Shown: positions 35,554-44,943 of the stretch, piece by piece
Position numbering within the stretch: position 1 is the first letter of the stretch
Layout of the letters: every line of letters begins with the position of its first letter
Source of the DNA: Limibacillus halophilus
GTDB taxonomy: Bacteria; Pseudomonadota; Alphaproteobacteria; Kiloniellales; CECT-8803
DNA length: 64,000 nt
Reading direction: 5' to 3'
Assembly (NCBI RefSeq): GCF_014191775.1
Contig: NZ_JACHXA010000001.1
Location: forward strand, 558,001-622,000
Notes under the pieces: generated by a model
What the model was told of the DNA's origin: nothing
Database searches by the model: none
Seen by the model: only the letters and a program-made list of their open reading frames with translations
Position numbers and translations under genes: made by a program

Positions 35554-36336
35554 ATGGATTTGGATTTGAGTGGCAAAACCGTGCTCATCACGGGCGCGTC
35601 GAAGGGAATTGGGCAGGCTGCGGCGTTAGCTTTCGCCAGAGAGGGGTGCAATCTTTATCTGTCGGCGCGCTCGGCGGAACGCTTGGATCAAGTCCGTGAC
35701 GAAGTGATCGGGACACACGCTGTCACGGTCACGACGTTCCCCAAAGACCTTTCAACGCCCAAATCCATGATCGAACTGGCAGAGGCCTGCCAAGACGCTG
35801 ATATTCTGATCAATAATGCGGGCGATGTCTCCTCCGGCCCTTTGGATTCTTTGTCGGACGACGATTGGCGCGTTGGGTTCAACCTGAAGGTCTTTGGCTA
35901 TGTGACTTTGACGCGCGAGCTTTACCAGCACATGAGGGCTAGAAAGTCAGGCGTGATCATCAATGATATCGGCAATTCGGGCGAAAACTGGGACGCGAAT
36001 TACATTGCCGGGAGTACCGGGAACGCAGCGCTTATGTCCTTCACCAAGGCGCTAGGCGGTGCGAGTTTGAATGATGGTGTGCGTGTTGTTGGCGTCAATC
36101 CGGGGCCAGTCGCGACGGATCGTATGCTCAAGTTGATGAAACGCCGTGCGCTGGACTGGTATGGCGACGAAAGCCGTTGGGAGGAACTCTTTGAGAAGTA
36201 TCCGGGCGGTCGGCCTGCCACCCCTGAGGAAGTGGCCGATCTCATGGTCTTTCTGGCCTCGCCCAAGGCAGGGTACATCACCGGCACCAACGTGACGATC
36301 GATGGCGGAATCTCCGCGCGCGGCTCAATCATATAA
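35554..36336 (+). CDS. SDR-family protein without canonical YxxxK
   Basis: This 260-residue short-chain dehydrogenase has GASKGIGQ (near residues 16-23), NNAGD and VNPGPVATDRM. Around the active site it reads NYIAGSTGNAALMSFTKAL, so the lysine of Tyr-x3-Lys is not at its usual place; the SDR catalytic step may differ, or the protein may belong to a variant subgroup. Start 35554 follows AGGAGG; an upstream start is rejected. It begins an operon with an aminotransferase, hydrolase and amidase. Confidence 0.85.
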   Translation: MDLDLSGKTVLITGASKGIGQAAALAFAREGCNLYLSARSAERLDQVRDEVIGTHAVTVTTFPKDLSTPKSMIELAEACQDADILINNAGDVSSGPLDSLSDDDWRVGFNLKVFGYVTLTRELYQHMRARKSGVIINDIGNSGENWDANYIAGSTGNAALMSFTKALGGASLNDGVRVVGVNPGPVATDRMLKLMKRRALDWYGDESRWEELFEKYPGGRPATPEEVADLMVFLASPKAGYITGTNVTIDGGISARGSII

Positions 36337-36352
36337 GGGCTGGGCGTTCATC

Positions 36353-37489
36353 ATGAGAGATTTTGAAAAGAAGAACGCGTACTTCGATGGGTTGCTTGCC
36401 GATCCTCAACTGAAGTGGCTTGGTCAGAATACCAACCATGTTCCTATGCATCCAGCCGTGCGCAAGGCGATGATCGAAGCGGTGGAAACCGAGAGCTTTC
36501 ACGCCTATGCGCCTCCGGCCGGCTTGGAAGCGCTCCGCAAAGCCGTGGTGGCCGACCTTGGCCTGGGTGGTGACGCGTCGGCGTTGATCACTGACGGTGC
36601 CGTTGGCGGTTTGTTTCTCGTCTGTCGCGCGTTTTGCAAACCAGGAACGAACTTCGTGACCACCGATCCCGGCTGGAAGTGGCCGATGCAATTTGCCAGG
36701 CAAGCGGGCGCTGAGGTGCGCGAGATCCCAATCTATAGCGCTGAGAATGCCTATCGGCTAACCCCGGCGATGCTCGAAGACGCTGTCGATGAAAAGACGT
36801 CGATCATCTACATCGTCGACCCCAACAACCCACTGGGCATCTGCTATACCGAAGGGGAGATCGAGGCTTTCTGCGCAATCGCGCGCAAGGTTGGCGCAAT
36901 TTTTCTGCACGACTGCACATACCGCGACTTCGCTTATTCCCACACTCTCGCGGCCCGGTTCTATCCTGAGCGTAGCGTTACGAGCTATAGCTTCTCAAAA
37001 TGGCTGGGGTTGGCCGGAATGCGGGTCGGCGCTTTGGTTTCCTCCTTGGATATTATTGAATTCCTCGCTGAACTGTCTCCGACCACGCTGGGGGGCAGCA
37101 TGGTGGCGCAGCGTGGCGCACTTGCCGGCCTTGCAGTGAAGAATGAATGGATGGCGACAGTGCAGTCCATTCAGCGCCGTAATCAGCAAGCAATCGCGGA
37201 TACGGTAGCGGGTATAGACGGTTTATCCCTACCGGTTTATCCCTCGAACGGAAATTTTCTGGTTATCGAATGCGCCGATCTGGGCATCGCTCCCGAAGCG
37301 CTGGTTCATGCCTACCAACAGCGTGGAATCATGATCCGGCAGGGGCGCTATCACACACCGCGTTTTGGCGACCGATTCATCAAGGTTAGCACCACGGTGC
37401 CGGAATCTTGGATCGAGGAATTCTGCGCGCTCTTGCCGGAGATGATAGAGACCGCGCGCGGTGTCAACGCTACCGATCAGCTTTTCTGA
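36353..37489 (+). CDS. Class I/II aminotransferase
   Basis: This 378-residue PLP enzyme has NPLG in DPNNPLGI, the PLP lysine Lys216 in SYSFSKWLGLAGMRVGA, and the substrate Arg near the C-terminus. The N-terminal KWLGQNTNHVPMHPAV resembles aspartate/tyrosine-type aminotransferases. Start 36353 avoids overlap with the SDR; an alternative start at 36302 overlaps it. It probably moves an amino group to or from the pathway intermediate. Confidence 0.85.
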   Translation: MRDFEKKNAYFDGLLADPQLKWLGQNTNHVPMHPAVRKAMIEAVETESFHAYAPPAGLEALRKAVVADLGLGGDASALITDGAVGGLFLVCRAFCKPGTNFVTTDPGWKWPMQFARQAGAEVREIPIYSAENAYRLTPAMLEDAVDEKTSIIYIVDPNNPLGICYTEGEIEAFCAIARKVGAIFLHDCTYRDFAYSHTLAARFYPERSVTSYSFSKWLGLAGMRVGALVSSLDIIEFLAELSPTTLGGSMVAQRGALAGLAVKNEWMATVQSIQRRNQQAIADTVAGIDGLSLPVYPSNGNFLVIECADLGIAPEALVHAYQQRGIMIRQGRYHTPRFGDRFIKVSTTVPESWIEEFCALLPEMIETARGVNATDQLF

Positions 37490-37518
37490 TATCCGTGTCA
37501 CACCTGTGAGGAGCCGTC

Positions 37519-38400
37519 ATGAGTGCCGCCGTAACAGACGATCAGGTCAAGCTTTATTACGAAGAATCCGGCGAAGGCAGCGCCATTGTTTTTGTCCATG
37601 AATTCGGTGGCGACCATCGGAGTTGGGAGCCGCAGATGCGATTTTTCGCGCGGCGGCACCGCTGCGTCACCTTCGCCGCCCGTGGCTATCCACCCTCTGA
37701 CGTGCCTGCCGATTTCACCGATTATTCGCAGAAACGGGCGGTCGATGACATCATCGCCGTGATGGATGCCGCAGCAATCGAGAAGGCACATGTCGTTGGT
37801 CTCTCGATGGGTGGCTTTTCGGCTCTTCATTTTGGGTTGGACCACCCGGATCGCGCGCACTCGATTGTTGTCGCGGGTGCTGGATATGGCGCCGAGAAGG
37901 AGTTTGAAGCCTATTTTCGCGACGTGTCGCTGGATGTAGCGCGGCAGTTCGAGGTGCAAGGAAGTAAGGAGTTTGCAAAGACCTATTCGCTTGGCGCTTC
38001 CCGCGTTCAGTTTCAAAACAAGGACCCGCGCGGCTGGCGGCAGTTTGCCGAGGAACTGGGGCAGCATTCGGCACTGGGCTCGGCGAACACCATGCGCGGC
38101 GTACAGGCGCGCAGACCTTCGATCTACGACCTGGAAGATAGGCTAAAGGTGATGACGGTTCCCACGCTTGTTATGGTCGGCGACGAGGACGACCACTGCC
38201 TTCAGCCGGGCATTTTTCTGAAGAAGACCGTACCGAGCAGCGGCCTGTTTATAGCGCCAAAAACCGGCCATACCCTCAATCTTGAGGAGCCGGAGCTTTT
38301 CAATCGAATGCTGTCGGAGTTCTTGGCGCAAGTGGAGGCGGGCCGGTGGGGTGTTCGCGACGCTCGGGCGCTCCCCTCAGAGATTATGAAAACCTCATGA
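37519..38400 (+). CDS. Alpha/beta hydrolase
   Basis: This 293-residue alpha/beta hydrolase has VHEFGGDHRSWEPQM (oxyanion region), nucleophile Ser96 in GLSMGG and the catalytic His in KTGHTLNLEEP. It resembles 3-oxoadipate enol-lactonase and related C-C or ester hydrolases. GAGGAG lies before the ATG. Its last bases overlap the start of the amidase gene (ATGA), so these two are translated together. Confidence 0.87.
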   Translation: MSAAVTDDQVKLYYEESGEGSAIVFVHEFGGDHRSWEPQMRFFARRHRCVTFAARGYPPSDVPADFTDYSQKRAVDDIIAVMDAAAIEKAHVVGLSMGGFSALHFGLDHPDRAHSIVVAGAGYGAEKEFEAYFRDVSLDVARQFEVQGSKEFAKTYSLGASRVQFQNKDPRGWRQFAEELGQHSALGSANTMRGVQARRPSIYDLEDRLKVMTVPTLVMVGDEDDHCLQPGIFLKKTVPSSGLFIAPKTGHTLNLEEPELFNRMLSEFLAQVEAGRWGVRDARALPSEIMKTS

Positions 38401-39641
38401 TGATTGTAGGTCCAGCCGCTTTTGTGGACGAGGCCCGCATTTGGCACCGTCTCGAACAGCTTGCAGAATTCGGTGCCACGCCCGGTGGCGGCGTCAATCG
38501 GCAGGCATTGTCCGAGCAGGATGCGCGCGCGCGCCTACAACTGGCGGCCTGGGCAAAAGATCTGGGGCTCAGCACAAGATCCGATCCGGCAGGAAATATT
38601 TTCCTTGTTCTGGAGGGGAGCGATCCCGACGCACTTCCAATCCTGACCGGCTCCCACATTGATAGCCAACCAACAGGTGGAAGGTTTGACGGTGCTTACG
38701 GCGTTGTGGCCGGCCTCGAAGCGGTGCAGGCCGTTCTGGAGGCAGGACAACAGCCCAGGCATACCATCGAAGTCGTTGCCTGGATGAACGAGGAAGGTTC
38801 ACGTTTCGCGCCTGGAATGATGGGCTCCGCAGCCTTTGCCGGCGCGCGCGGCCTCAACGATATTCTGGCCGTTCAAGATGACAAGGGCATCTCCGTGAAG
38901 ACTGCGCTGGGGTCGATGCCCGGGTTTCCCGAATATCCTTTAAGGCGATCAATTTTCGCCTACCTCGAAGCACATATAGAGCAGGGCCCGATCTTGGAAC
39001 GGGAGGGACTGACGGTTGGCATCGTGACAGGGATCCAAGGCAAACACACCTACCGGGTGACCGTGGAGGGGGAGGAAGCTCATGCGGGCACGGCTCTTGA
39101 AGCTGAACGCAAGGATGCTTTGTTCGCCGCCATCGATCTGGTGCAGGAGCTCCGGCATGCGTTGCACGATCCAGAGGACCGCGTGCGGTTCACCATAGGC
39201 GCTTTCACTGTCCGACCGAATGCACCTTCAGTGGTGCCGAGTTCGGTGGTGTTCTCAATCGACCTAAGACATCCAGAACAAGAAGTGCTGGTGGCCTGCG
39301 GTGCGAAGATAGAAGAGCTCTGTCAGGAGCGACCGGGGCCTTGCCGCATCGTGCTGGAGGAACTGAGCCGGGCGGCTTCGCTCAGCTTCCCGCAAGCCAT
39401 GCAAGATCGCATAAGCGCGGCCGCCGATGCTTTGGGTATCCCGTCGATGCGGTTGGCATCAAGCGCGGGACATGACGCCCGCTACCTTCACCAGATCGCC
39501 GAAACCGGCATGATTTTTGTGCCTTGCCGAGATGGCGTCAGCCACCGGGAGGATGAATGGGCTTCACCTGCGGCGCTTGCCGATGGCGCCAAGGTTTTGG
39601 CGGACGTCTTGTATGGCCTCGCCCTCGGTCATCCGGCCTGA
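38397..39641 (+). CDS. Zn-dependent amidase, M20 carbamoylase type
   Basis: This 414-residue enzyme of the N-carbamoyl-L-amino-acid hydrolase / allantoate amidohydrolase / beta-ureidopropionase group has metal-site motifs TGSHIDSQPTGGRFDGAYG (His-x-Asp and the bridging Asp), MNEEGSRF and EAHIEQGP, plus the SSAGHDARYLH histidine. It cleaves N-carbamoyl or related amides with release of ammonia or CO2. The 3' end overlaps the converging GntR gene by 13 bases. It pairs with the alpha/beta hydrolase upstream. Confidence 0.9.
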   Translation: MMIVGPAAFVDEARIWHRLEQLAEFGATPGGGVNRQALSEQDARARLQLAAWAKDLGLSTRSDPAGNIFLVLEGSDPDALPILTGSHIDSQPTGGRFDGAYGVVAGLEAVQAVLEAGQQPRHTIEVVAWMNEEGSRFAPGMMGSAAFAGARGLNDILAVQDDKGISVKTALGSMPGFPEYPLRRSIFAYLEAHIEQGPILEREGLTVGIVTGIQGKHTYRVTVEGEEAHAGTALEAERKDALFAAIDLVQELRHALHDPEDRVRFTIGAFTVRPNAPSVVPSSVVFSIDLRHPEQEVLVACGAKIEELCQERPGPCRIVLEELSRAASLSFPQAMQDRISAAADALGIPSMRLASSAGHDARYLHQIAETGMIFVPCRDGVSHREDEWASPAALADGAKVLADVLYGLALGHPA

Positions 39642-40321
39642 CTTGCCTTTGATGGCGTTGCGACTTCCGGGGGCAAAGTGGCGATGAAATCAGTCAAATT
39701 CTCACCAAGCAGATTGACATGATCTCGCATAGCACGGGCCGCACCGTCGGCATCTCCAGAGAGAATCGCGTTGATGACCAATTGGTGCTCATGGATTGTA
39801 GCCACCATGCGCCCTGGACGGTACGTCACATGCCGCCTGTAGGGGCCGACACGGTTGCGCAGTTGATTGGTTTGCTCCGCCAGGAATTCGCTCTCCGAAG
39901 CTTCATAGATCAACTCATGAAACTCGCGATTGATCTCGTAAAATGCTTCGGGCTCGTCGTTATCGAGGGCCACGATCAAACGGTCATGAATTTCCTGCAA
40001 ACGCTTGCGTTGCGGACTCGTCATACGGCGAGTAGCGAGGCGGGCGCAAAGCCCCTCGAGTTCAGCCATGACTTCGAACATCTGAATCAGTTTTGGCAAG
40101 GTCAAAGATGCGACCGTGGGGGTGTGACGTGATCGCATATCCACCAAACCCGACGACGCGAGTTGCCGAAGAGCTTCGCGCACGGGGGTGCGGGAGACAT
40201 TATGTCGAACCGCAAGCGTCTGTTCATCGAGTCGCACGCCCGGCGCCAACTCGCCAGATAGAATCTGTTGTTCAAGAATATGGCGGAGATCGTCCGCTCT
40301 TGTTGCCGATTTCGTTTTCAT
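39629..40321 (-). CDS. GntR-family regulator (FCD type)
   Basis: This 230-residue regulator has a winged helix (LEQQILSGELAPGVRLDEQTLAVRHNVSRTPVREALRQLASSGLV) and an FCD domain (EAFYEINREFHELIYEAS with the metal His). The ATG at 40321 has an AAAGG-like site; GTG at 40342 is also in frame. It is divergent from the isopenicillin-N-synthase-like gene, and the inverted repeat ACAATT/AATTGT at 40372-40388 lies in its promoter. Confidence 0.86.
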   Translation of the reverse strand: MKTKSATRADDLRHILEQQILSGELAPGVRLDEQTLAVRHNVSRTPVREALRQLASSGLVDMRSRHTPTVASLTLPKLIQMFEVMAELEGLCARLATRRMTSPQRKRLQEIHDRLIVALDNDEPEAFYEINREFHELIYEASESEFLAEQTNQLRNRVGPYRRHVTYRPGRMVATIHEHQLVINAILSGDADGAARAMRDHVNLLGENLTDFIATLPPEVATPSKASQAG

Positions 40322-40365
40322 GCTCTGCCTTTTCCGCGCCACAAGATTACCGTACTGTCAAAATA

Positions 40366-40393
40366 GTATACACAATTACTGAAATTGTATGTA
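40366..40393. promoter_or_regulatory. Putative GntR operator between the regulator and the oxygenase gene
   Basis: The sequence GTATACACAATT-ACTGA-AATTGTATGTA forms an inverted repeat with perfect six-base core arms (ACAATT 40372-40377 and AATTGT 40383-40388). TGTATAC-like words recur before the SDR gene at 35394, so one regulator may serve both. Confidence 0.45.
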
Positions 40394-40544
40394 AAATAAA
40401 GTCAGTGCTGTTGATCTATTGGGGCGGTTCGTTCGCGACCCTTGTCGTTCATAACACGAGAAATGGGAGAATGCAGCCATTGACGCTTGCGGCGGAAAGG
40501 CAACCGGTCTTTCTAAAGGGTGGGACGATGGGAGAGTTGAGGTA

Positions 40545-41516
40545 ATGACTAACTTGCCGGTCATAGACATGGAGCGGCTCGGGGCATGTTCAGGAGATCG
40601 AGGTTTACAGGACACAGCCGCTGCAATCCGCTCGGCCTGCCAGGACGCCGGGTTCTTCTATCTGGAGGGGCATGGAATTGACGCGGTATCGATCACCGCC
40701 GCCTTCGAAGCCAATCGAAAGTTTCATGCACAGCCATTGCCGATAAAGCAGCAGATCGCCTACAACCGATGGCATCGCGGGTATCTTGGGTTTGGCGGCG
40801 CCCAACTAAAGGCCTCATCGCGCTATAAACCGGCGAGCGCACCAAACCTGATGGAATCTTTTTTCCTGCGGCACGAGGTTGCTGCGGACCATCCCGACCG
40901 TCTTGAGGGGCGGCCGCTTCAGGGGCCTAACCAATGGCCAGCAGACCCGGGGTTCAAAACGGCCATTAGCCGATACGACTTTATGTTGAGAGATCTTGGG
41001 TTGCGGCTTTTGCCCGCATTTTCGGTAGCCATAGGGCAGGACCCGACATTTCTGCAGCAGTATTTCAATCCGCCATCGACGGCCCTTCGTTTGAATCATT
41101 ACCCGCCGAACCCTGCAAAAGGTGGACAAGAGGCCTTTGGCAGTCACCCGCATACCGACTACGGGTTCTTGACGCTGCTTCTACAAGATAATGTTGGTGG
41201 GCTTGAGGTTGAGGGTGACCGGGGGAAATGGTTCCCCGTGCCTTATCGCCCGAACGCATTTGTGGTCAACATCGGCGATATCTTCGCACGTTGGACCAAC
41301 GATGTTTTCAGATCAACGCCCCATCGCGTGATCAACAAGTCCGCGGACCGGGGCCGCTATTCGATAGCCTATTTTTTCGATCCAAATTTGGAAGCTGTTA
41401 TCGATTGTTTTCCCGCCTTTAGAGAAACTGGCGTGTCGAAGTATGAACCGATCCGCTTCATCGATTATTTCACCGGCCGGCTCGACGCCAATTATCATCG
41501 CGCGAAAACAGTTTAG
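40545..41516 (+). CDS. Isopenicillin-N-synthase-like 2-oxoglutarate/Fe(II) oxygenase
   Basis: This 323-residue protein has the DIOX_N region (LPVIDMERLG, AGFFYLEGHGID) and a double-stranded beta-helix with iron ligands in HTDYGFLTLL (His-x-Asp) and TPHRVIN, plus the oxoglutarate Arg-x-Ser in RGRYSIAYFF. These enzymes hydroxylate or ring-open amino-acid-derived compounds. It heads the next set of genes with an acyl-CoA dehydrogenase and an aldehyde dehydrogenase behind it. Confidence 0.88.
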   Translation: MTNLPVIDMERLGACSGDRGLQDTAAAIRSACQDAGFFYLEGHGIDAVSITAAFEANRKFHAQPLPIKQQIAYNRWHRGYLGFGGAQLKASSRYKPASAPNLMESFFLRHEVAADHPDRLEGRPLQGPNQWPADPGFKTAISRYDFMLRDLGLRLLPAFSVAIGQDPTFLQQYFNPPSTALRLNHYPPNPAKGGQEAFGSHPHTDYGFLTLLLQDNVGGLEVEGDRGKWFPVPYRPNAFVVNIGDIFARWTNDVFRSTPHRVINKSADRGRYSIAYFFDPNLEAVIDCFPAFRETGVSKYEPIRFIDYFTGRLDANYHRAKTV

Positions 41517-41596
41517 GGCCCGGTGGCGAGGGTTCTCGATTCAATGCTGTTCGGGGCTCCCCGGAATGCAAGATAAGAAGGTTCAGTAGCAAAGTT

Positions 41597-43387
41597 ATGC
41601 CGATTTACAAAGCGCCGACCACCGATATCCGGTTTGTCCTTGAGCATGTTCTGAACATCGCCGATTACGCGAACTTGGAAGGATTCGGTGAATTTGGCAG
41701 CGACGATTTGAGTGCGCTTCTAAACGGTGGCGCGAAGATTTGCGAAGAGGTCATTCAGCCGCTCAATCAGTCAGGAGACCTGGAAGGCTGCCGTTTTGAC
41801 GATGGGACGGTGACAACTCCGGAAGGTTTCAGGCGCGCGTACAAGGTTCTTGCTGAAGGCGGCTGGATAGGCTTGGCATCGGACCCGACCTACGGTGGGC
41901 AGGGGCTTCCGGGGGTGCTCGCCGAAGCATTCTATGAAATGCTCTCCGGCGCCAACATGGCCTTTAGCGGATATGTAGAACTGAGCGAGGCTGTTTTCGC
42001 CGCCATCTATGCGCATGGCGATGCGGCGCAAAAGCAAATCTACCTTCCAAAGCTCGCCGCGGGTCATTGGACGGGCGCGATGCACCTGACCGAATCACAG
42101 GCAGGGTCCGACCTGCGTCTGATCAAGACCAAGGCAATTCCACAGGATGACGGCACGTACCGTCTTTACGGCAGTAAGACCTTCATCACCAATGCCGAGC
42201 ACGATCTGTCGGAGAATATCGTCAACCTCGTTCTTGCCCGCCTACCCGATGCACCTGCTGGCACACGTGGCTTGAGCCTTTTCATCGTTCCCAAGTATTT
42301 GGCTGATGAGAACGGCGAACCCGGAACGCGCAATGGCGTTTTTTGCAGTTCGCTCGAACACAAGATGGGGCTGCGGGCGGCGCCGACGGGAGTGATCAAT
42401 TACGAGGCAGCCTCCGGGTTCCTTCTTGGTGAACGCAACCAGGGAATCTCGGCCATGTTCACGATGGTCAACGACGCGCGCATGGGGGTGGCGCTCCAGG
42501 GTCTGAGTATTGCCGAGGTTGCCTATCAGAACGCCGCCGCTTATGCCCGTGAGCGACGGCAGGGCAGGTCTTTATTGCCGGGCAACAGCCAAAGCGATGA
42601 GCCAGTCGCGATAATCGAGCACCCCGATGTTCGGCGGATGTTGTTATCGATGCGGGCCTTTACCGAAGGGGCTAGAGCGCTTGGTCTTTGGGTCGCCCTG
42701 CAAATTGATCTTTCAAAGAGGCTAGAAAACGAGGATGAGCGGGCAAAAGCGGATGGCCTCGTTGCCTTACTGACACCTGTCATCAAAGCCTATTTCACGG
42801 ATGCCGGGTGCGAAGCGGCAGACATGGCTATCCAGTGTTTCGGCGGTTATGGGTATGTGCAGGATAGTGGTGTGGAGCAGTTCTTGCGTGATGTCCGCAT
42901 TACCCGAATCTACGAAGGTACCAACGGGATTCAAGCGCTCGATTTAGTGCGTCGAAAGCTTGATCTCCAGGAGGGGCGGCCTCTGTCATCATTCTTTGGC
43001 ATCATCGAAGAATCAATCAGCGCGGCTCGTCAGGACGCCGTCTTTTCGTATGAATCCAACACGCTGGCCAGAGCACTGGAAGACCTTCACCAGGCTGCCG
43101 GCTGGATGCGCGATCATACAAGAGGGGACGTTGTCGAGGCAGCCGGAGGTTCAACGGACTTCCTCCGCCTTTTCGCCTTGGTTGCAATGGGGTGGATGTG
43201 GATGAGGATGATGGTGATAGCCCAAAGGGAATTGACGCAAGGGCGTGGCAACCTCGACTTTTGGCGAGCAAAGCTGACGCTTGGCCGGTTCTTTTTCCGT
43301 CGCATGCTTCCAGAGACGCGTTTGCTGAACGGGCGCGCGATGGCTGGTGCCTCCGATCTCATGCAGTTGGCGGCCGATGAGTTTTAA
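41597..43387 (+). CDS. Acyl-CoA dehydrogenase, DmdC-like long form
   Basis: This 596-residue FAD enzyme has the extra N-terminal MPIYKAPTTDIRFVLEHVL and a C-terminal extension as in DmdC-type (methylmercaptopropionyl-CoA) dehydrogenases. FAD/substrate motifs include MHLTESQAGSDL, and the catalytic Glu is in RITRIYEGTNGIQ. It is followed by an aldehyde dehydrogenase. The substrate is an acyl-CoA that cannot be specified from sequence alone. Confidence 0.9.
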   Translation: MPIYKAPTTDIRFVLEHVLNIADYANLEGFGEFGSDDLSALLNGGAKICEEVIQPLNQSGDLEGCRFDDGTVTTPEGFRRAYKVLAEGGWIGLASDPTYGGQGLPGVLAEAFYEMLSGANMAFSGYVELSEAVFAAIYAHGDAAQKQIYLPKLAAGHWTGAMHLTESQAGSDLRLIKTKAIPQDDGTYRLYGSKTFITNAEHDLSENIVNLVLARLPDAPAGTRGLSLFIVPKYLADENGEPGTRNGVFCSSLEHKMGLRAAPTGVINYEAASGFLLGERNQGISAMFTMVNDARMGVALQGLSIAEVAYQNAAAYARERRQGRSLLPGNSQSDEPVAIIEHPDVRRMLLSMRAFTEGARALGLWVALQIDLSKRLENEDERAKADGLVALLTPVIKAYFTDAGCEAADMAIQCFGGYGYVQDSGVEQFLRDVRITRIYEGTNGIQALDLVRRKLDLQEGRPLSSFFGIIEESISAARQDAVFSYESNTLARALEDLHQAAGWMRDHTRGDVVEAAGGSTDFLRLFALVAMGWMWMRMMVIAQRELTQGRGNLDFWRAKLTLGRFFFRRMLPETRLLNGRAMAGASDLMQLAADEF

Positions 43388-43437
43388 CCTCCATAGTCGG
43401 TGCACTCACAACCATTGGATAACAGGACCCTAAAAAG

Positions 43438-44943
43438 ATGTCGGAATCACTTCTAAAGACCGTGCCTGCTAACTCTCTGCATTACGGCGGTCAATGGCGC
43501 AAGGCACGTGGCCGTAGCAAGATCCTTGTTCGAAACCCCGCCACGCAGGAGGTGCTTGCCGAGGTGCCGGCTGCCGAGGAAGAGGATGTGGCTGCGGCTG
43601 CGACTGCGGCGCGGGAGGGGTTTGCCGTCTGGGCATCGTTGGACGCCGCAGAGCGCGCGCGCCTCATGGTCGTCCTAGCCGGGATTATGAGGGCAAGAAT
43701 GGACGACTTGGCAGCCCTGGAGTCCCTGGTCACTGGCCGCGCGATACGAGAGATGCGTGCGCAGATGGGTCGAATTCCCGAATGGCTTGAGTATTTTGCC
43801 GCCATCGCACAGGGCCTCGAGGGCGAGTCCAACAGGGTCAAGGGAGGGTTCGTGACACTCACTCACTACGAGCCGATCGGGGTCGCAGCGCTACTGACGT
43901 CGTGGAATCACCCGATCCTGATCCTCGTGAAAAAGATGTCGGCCGCACTGGCTGCAGGAAACACCTGCCTCATAAAGCCCTCTGAGTTGGCTCCGGTGTC
44001 CGCACTTATCCTTGCCGACTGGTGCCGTGAGGCTGGCTTTCCACCAGGCGTCGTCAATGTCGTAACCGGGGAAGGTGCAACCGGCGCGGCGATCTGCAGG
44101 GCTCCCGACGTTGGGATGGTCGACCTGACGGGCGGCACGGCGACCGGCCGGAAGGTGGCGGCTATTGCCGCCGAGCGCCTGATACCGGCAATGCTGGAGC
44201 TGGGGGGCAAGGCCCCAATCGTCATTTGGGACGACGTGCCGTTGGAAGAGGCCACTGCGGGTGCGCTGTTTGCGGCTTTTGTTGCATCGGGCCAAACCTG
44301 CGTTTCCGGCACGCGGTTTCTGGTCTCGGACAAAATATACGAAGCGTTCGTCGCTTCCTTGAAAAAGCGGGCGGAGGCGATACGGGTAGGCGACCCCAGT
44401 CAGACGGAAACCGATATGGGGCCGGTTATCTCTCAAGCCTCGGCGGCGCGTTGCCACGAACACATCGCCACTGCATTGGCGGAGGGAGCACGGCTGGTTA
44501 CAGGAGGCGGTAAGCCGGTTTTGGCGGCGCCTTTCGATTCGGGGAATTTTGTTGAGCCGACTGTTTTTGCCGATGTCCGGCCTGAAATGCGCTTGTTCCA
44601 AGAAGAGGTATTCGGTCCGGTGGTTTCGGTAACGCCGGTCAAGTCCGAGGAGGAAGCCGTTCAGTTTGCCAATAACAGCCCGTTCGGCCTTGGAGCAGGT
44701 ATCTGGACGCGCGATGTCGGCAGGGCTCATCGCTTGGCGTCGGCTGTGCGTGCCGGTGTGATCTGGATCAACGATCATCACAAGAATGATCCGCGATCCA
44801 TTTGGGGTGGTTTTCAAGACAGTGGGCTTGGGAAGGAGAATGGCTGGGACGCCCTGAAGAGTCGGATGCGTAAGCGTAGCGTGATTGTCAGAACGGCTCC
44901 GAATTTCGATGATTGGTTTGCCGGAGGCGCGCGCTACGGCTGA
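43438..44943 (+). CDS. Aldehyde dehydrogenase (NAD-dependent)
   Basis: This 501-residue ALDH has the general-base Glu in MLELGGKAP, the nucleophile Cys288 in ASGQTCVSGTRF, and the C-terminal NNSPFGLGAGIWT cofactor motif. In a window with a hydroxycinnamoyl-CoA hydratase-lyase-like gene it could be a vanillin or hydroxybenzaldehyde dehydrogenase, but the neighbours also allow a betaine- or semialdehyde-type substrate. Confidence 0.9.
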   Translation: MSESLLKTVPANSLHYGGQWRKARGRSKILVRNPATQEVLAEVPAAEEEDVAAAATAAREGFAVWASLDAAERARLMVVLAGIMRARMDDLAALESLVTGRAIREMRAQMGRIPEWLEYFAAIAQGLEGESNRVKGGFVTLTHYEPIGVAALLTSWNHPILILVKKMSAALAAGNTCLIKPSELAPVSALILADWCREAGFPPGVVNVVTGEGATGAAICRAPDVGMVDLTGGTATGRKVAAIAAERLIPAMLELGGKAPIVIWDDVPLEEATAGALFAAFVASGQTCVSGTRFLVSDKIYEAFVASLKKRAEAIRVGDPSQTETDMGPVISQASAARCHEHIATALAEGARLVTGGGKPVLAAPFDSGNFVEPTVFADVRPEMRLFQEEVFGPVVSVTPVKSEEEAVQFANNSPFGLGAGIWTRDVGRAHRLASAVRAGVIWINDHHKNDPRSIWGGFQDSGLGKENGWDALKSRMRKRSVIVRTAPNFDDWFAGGARYG

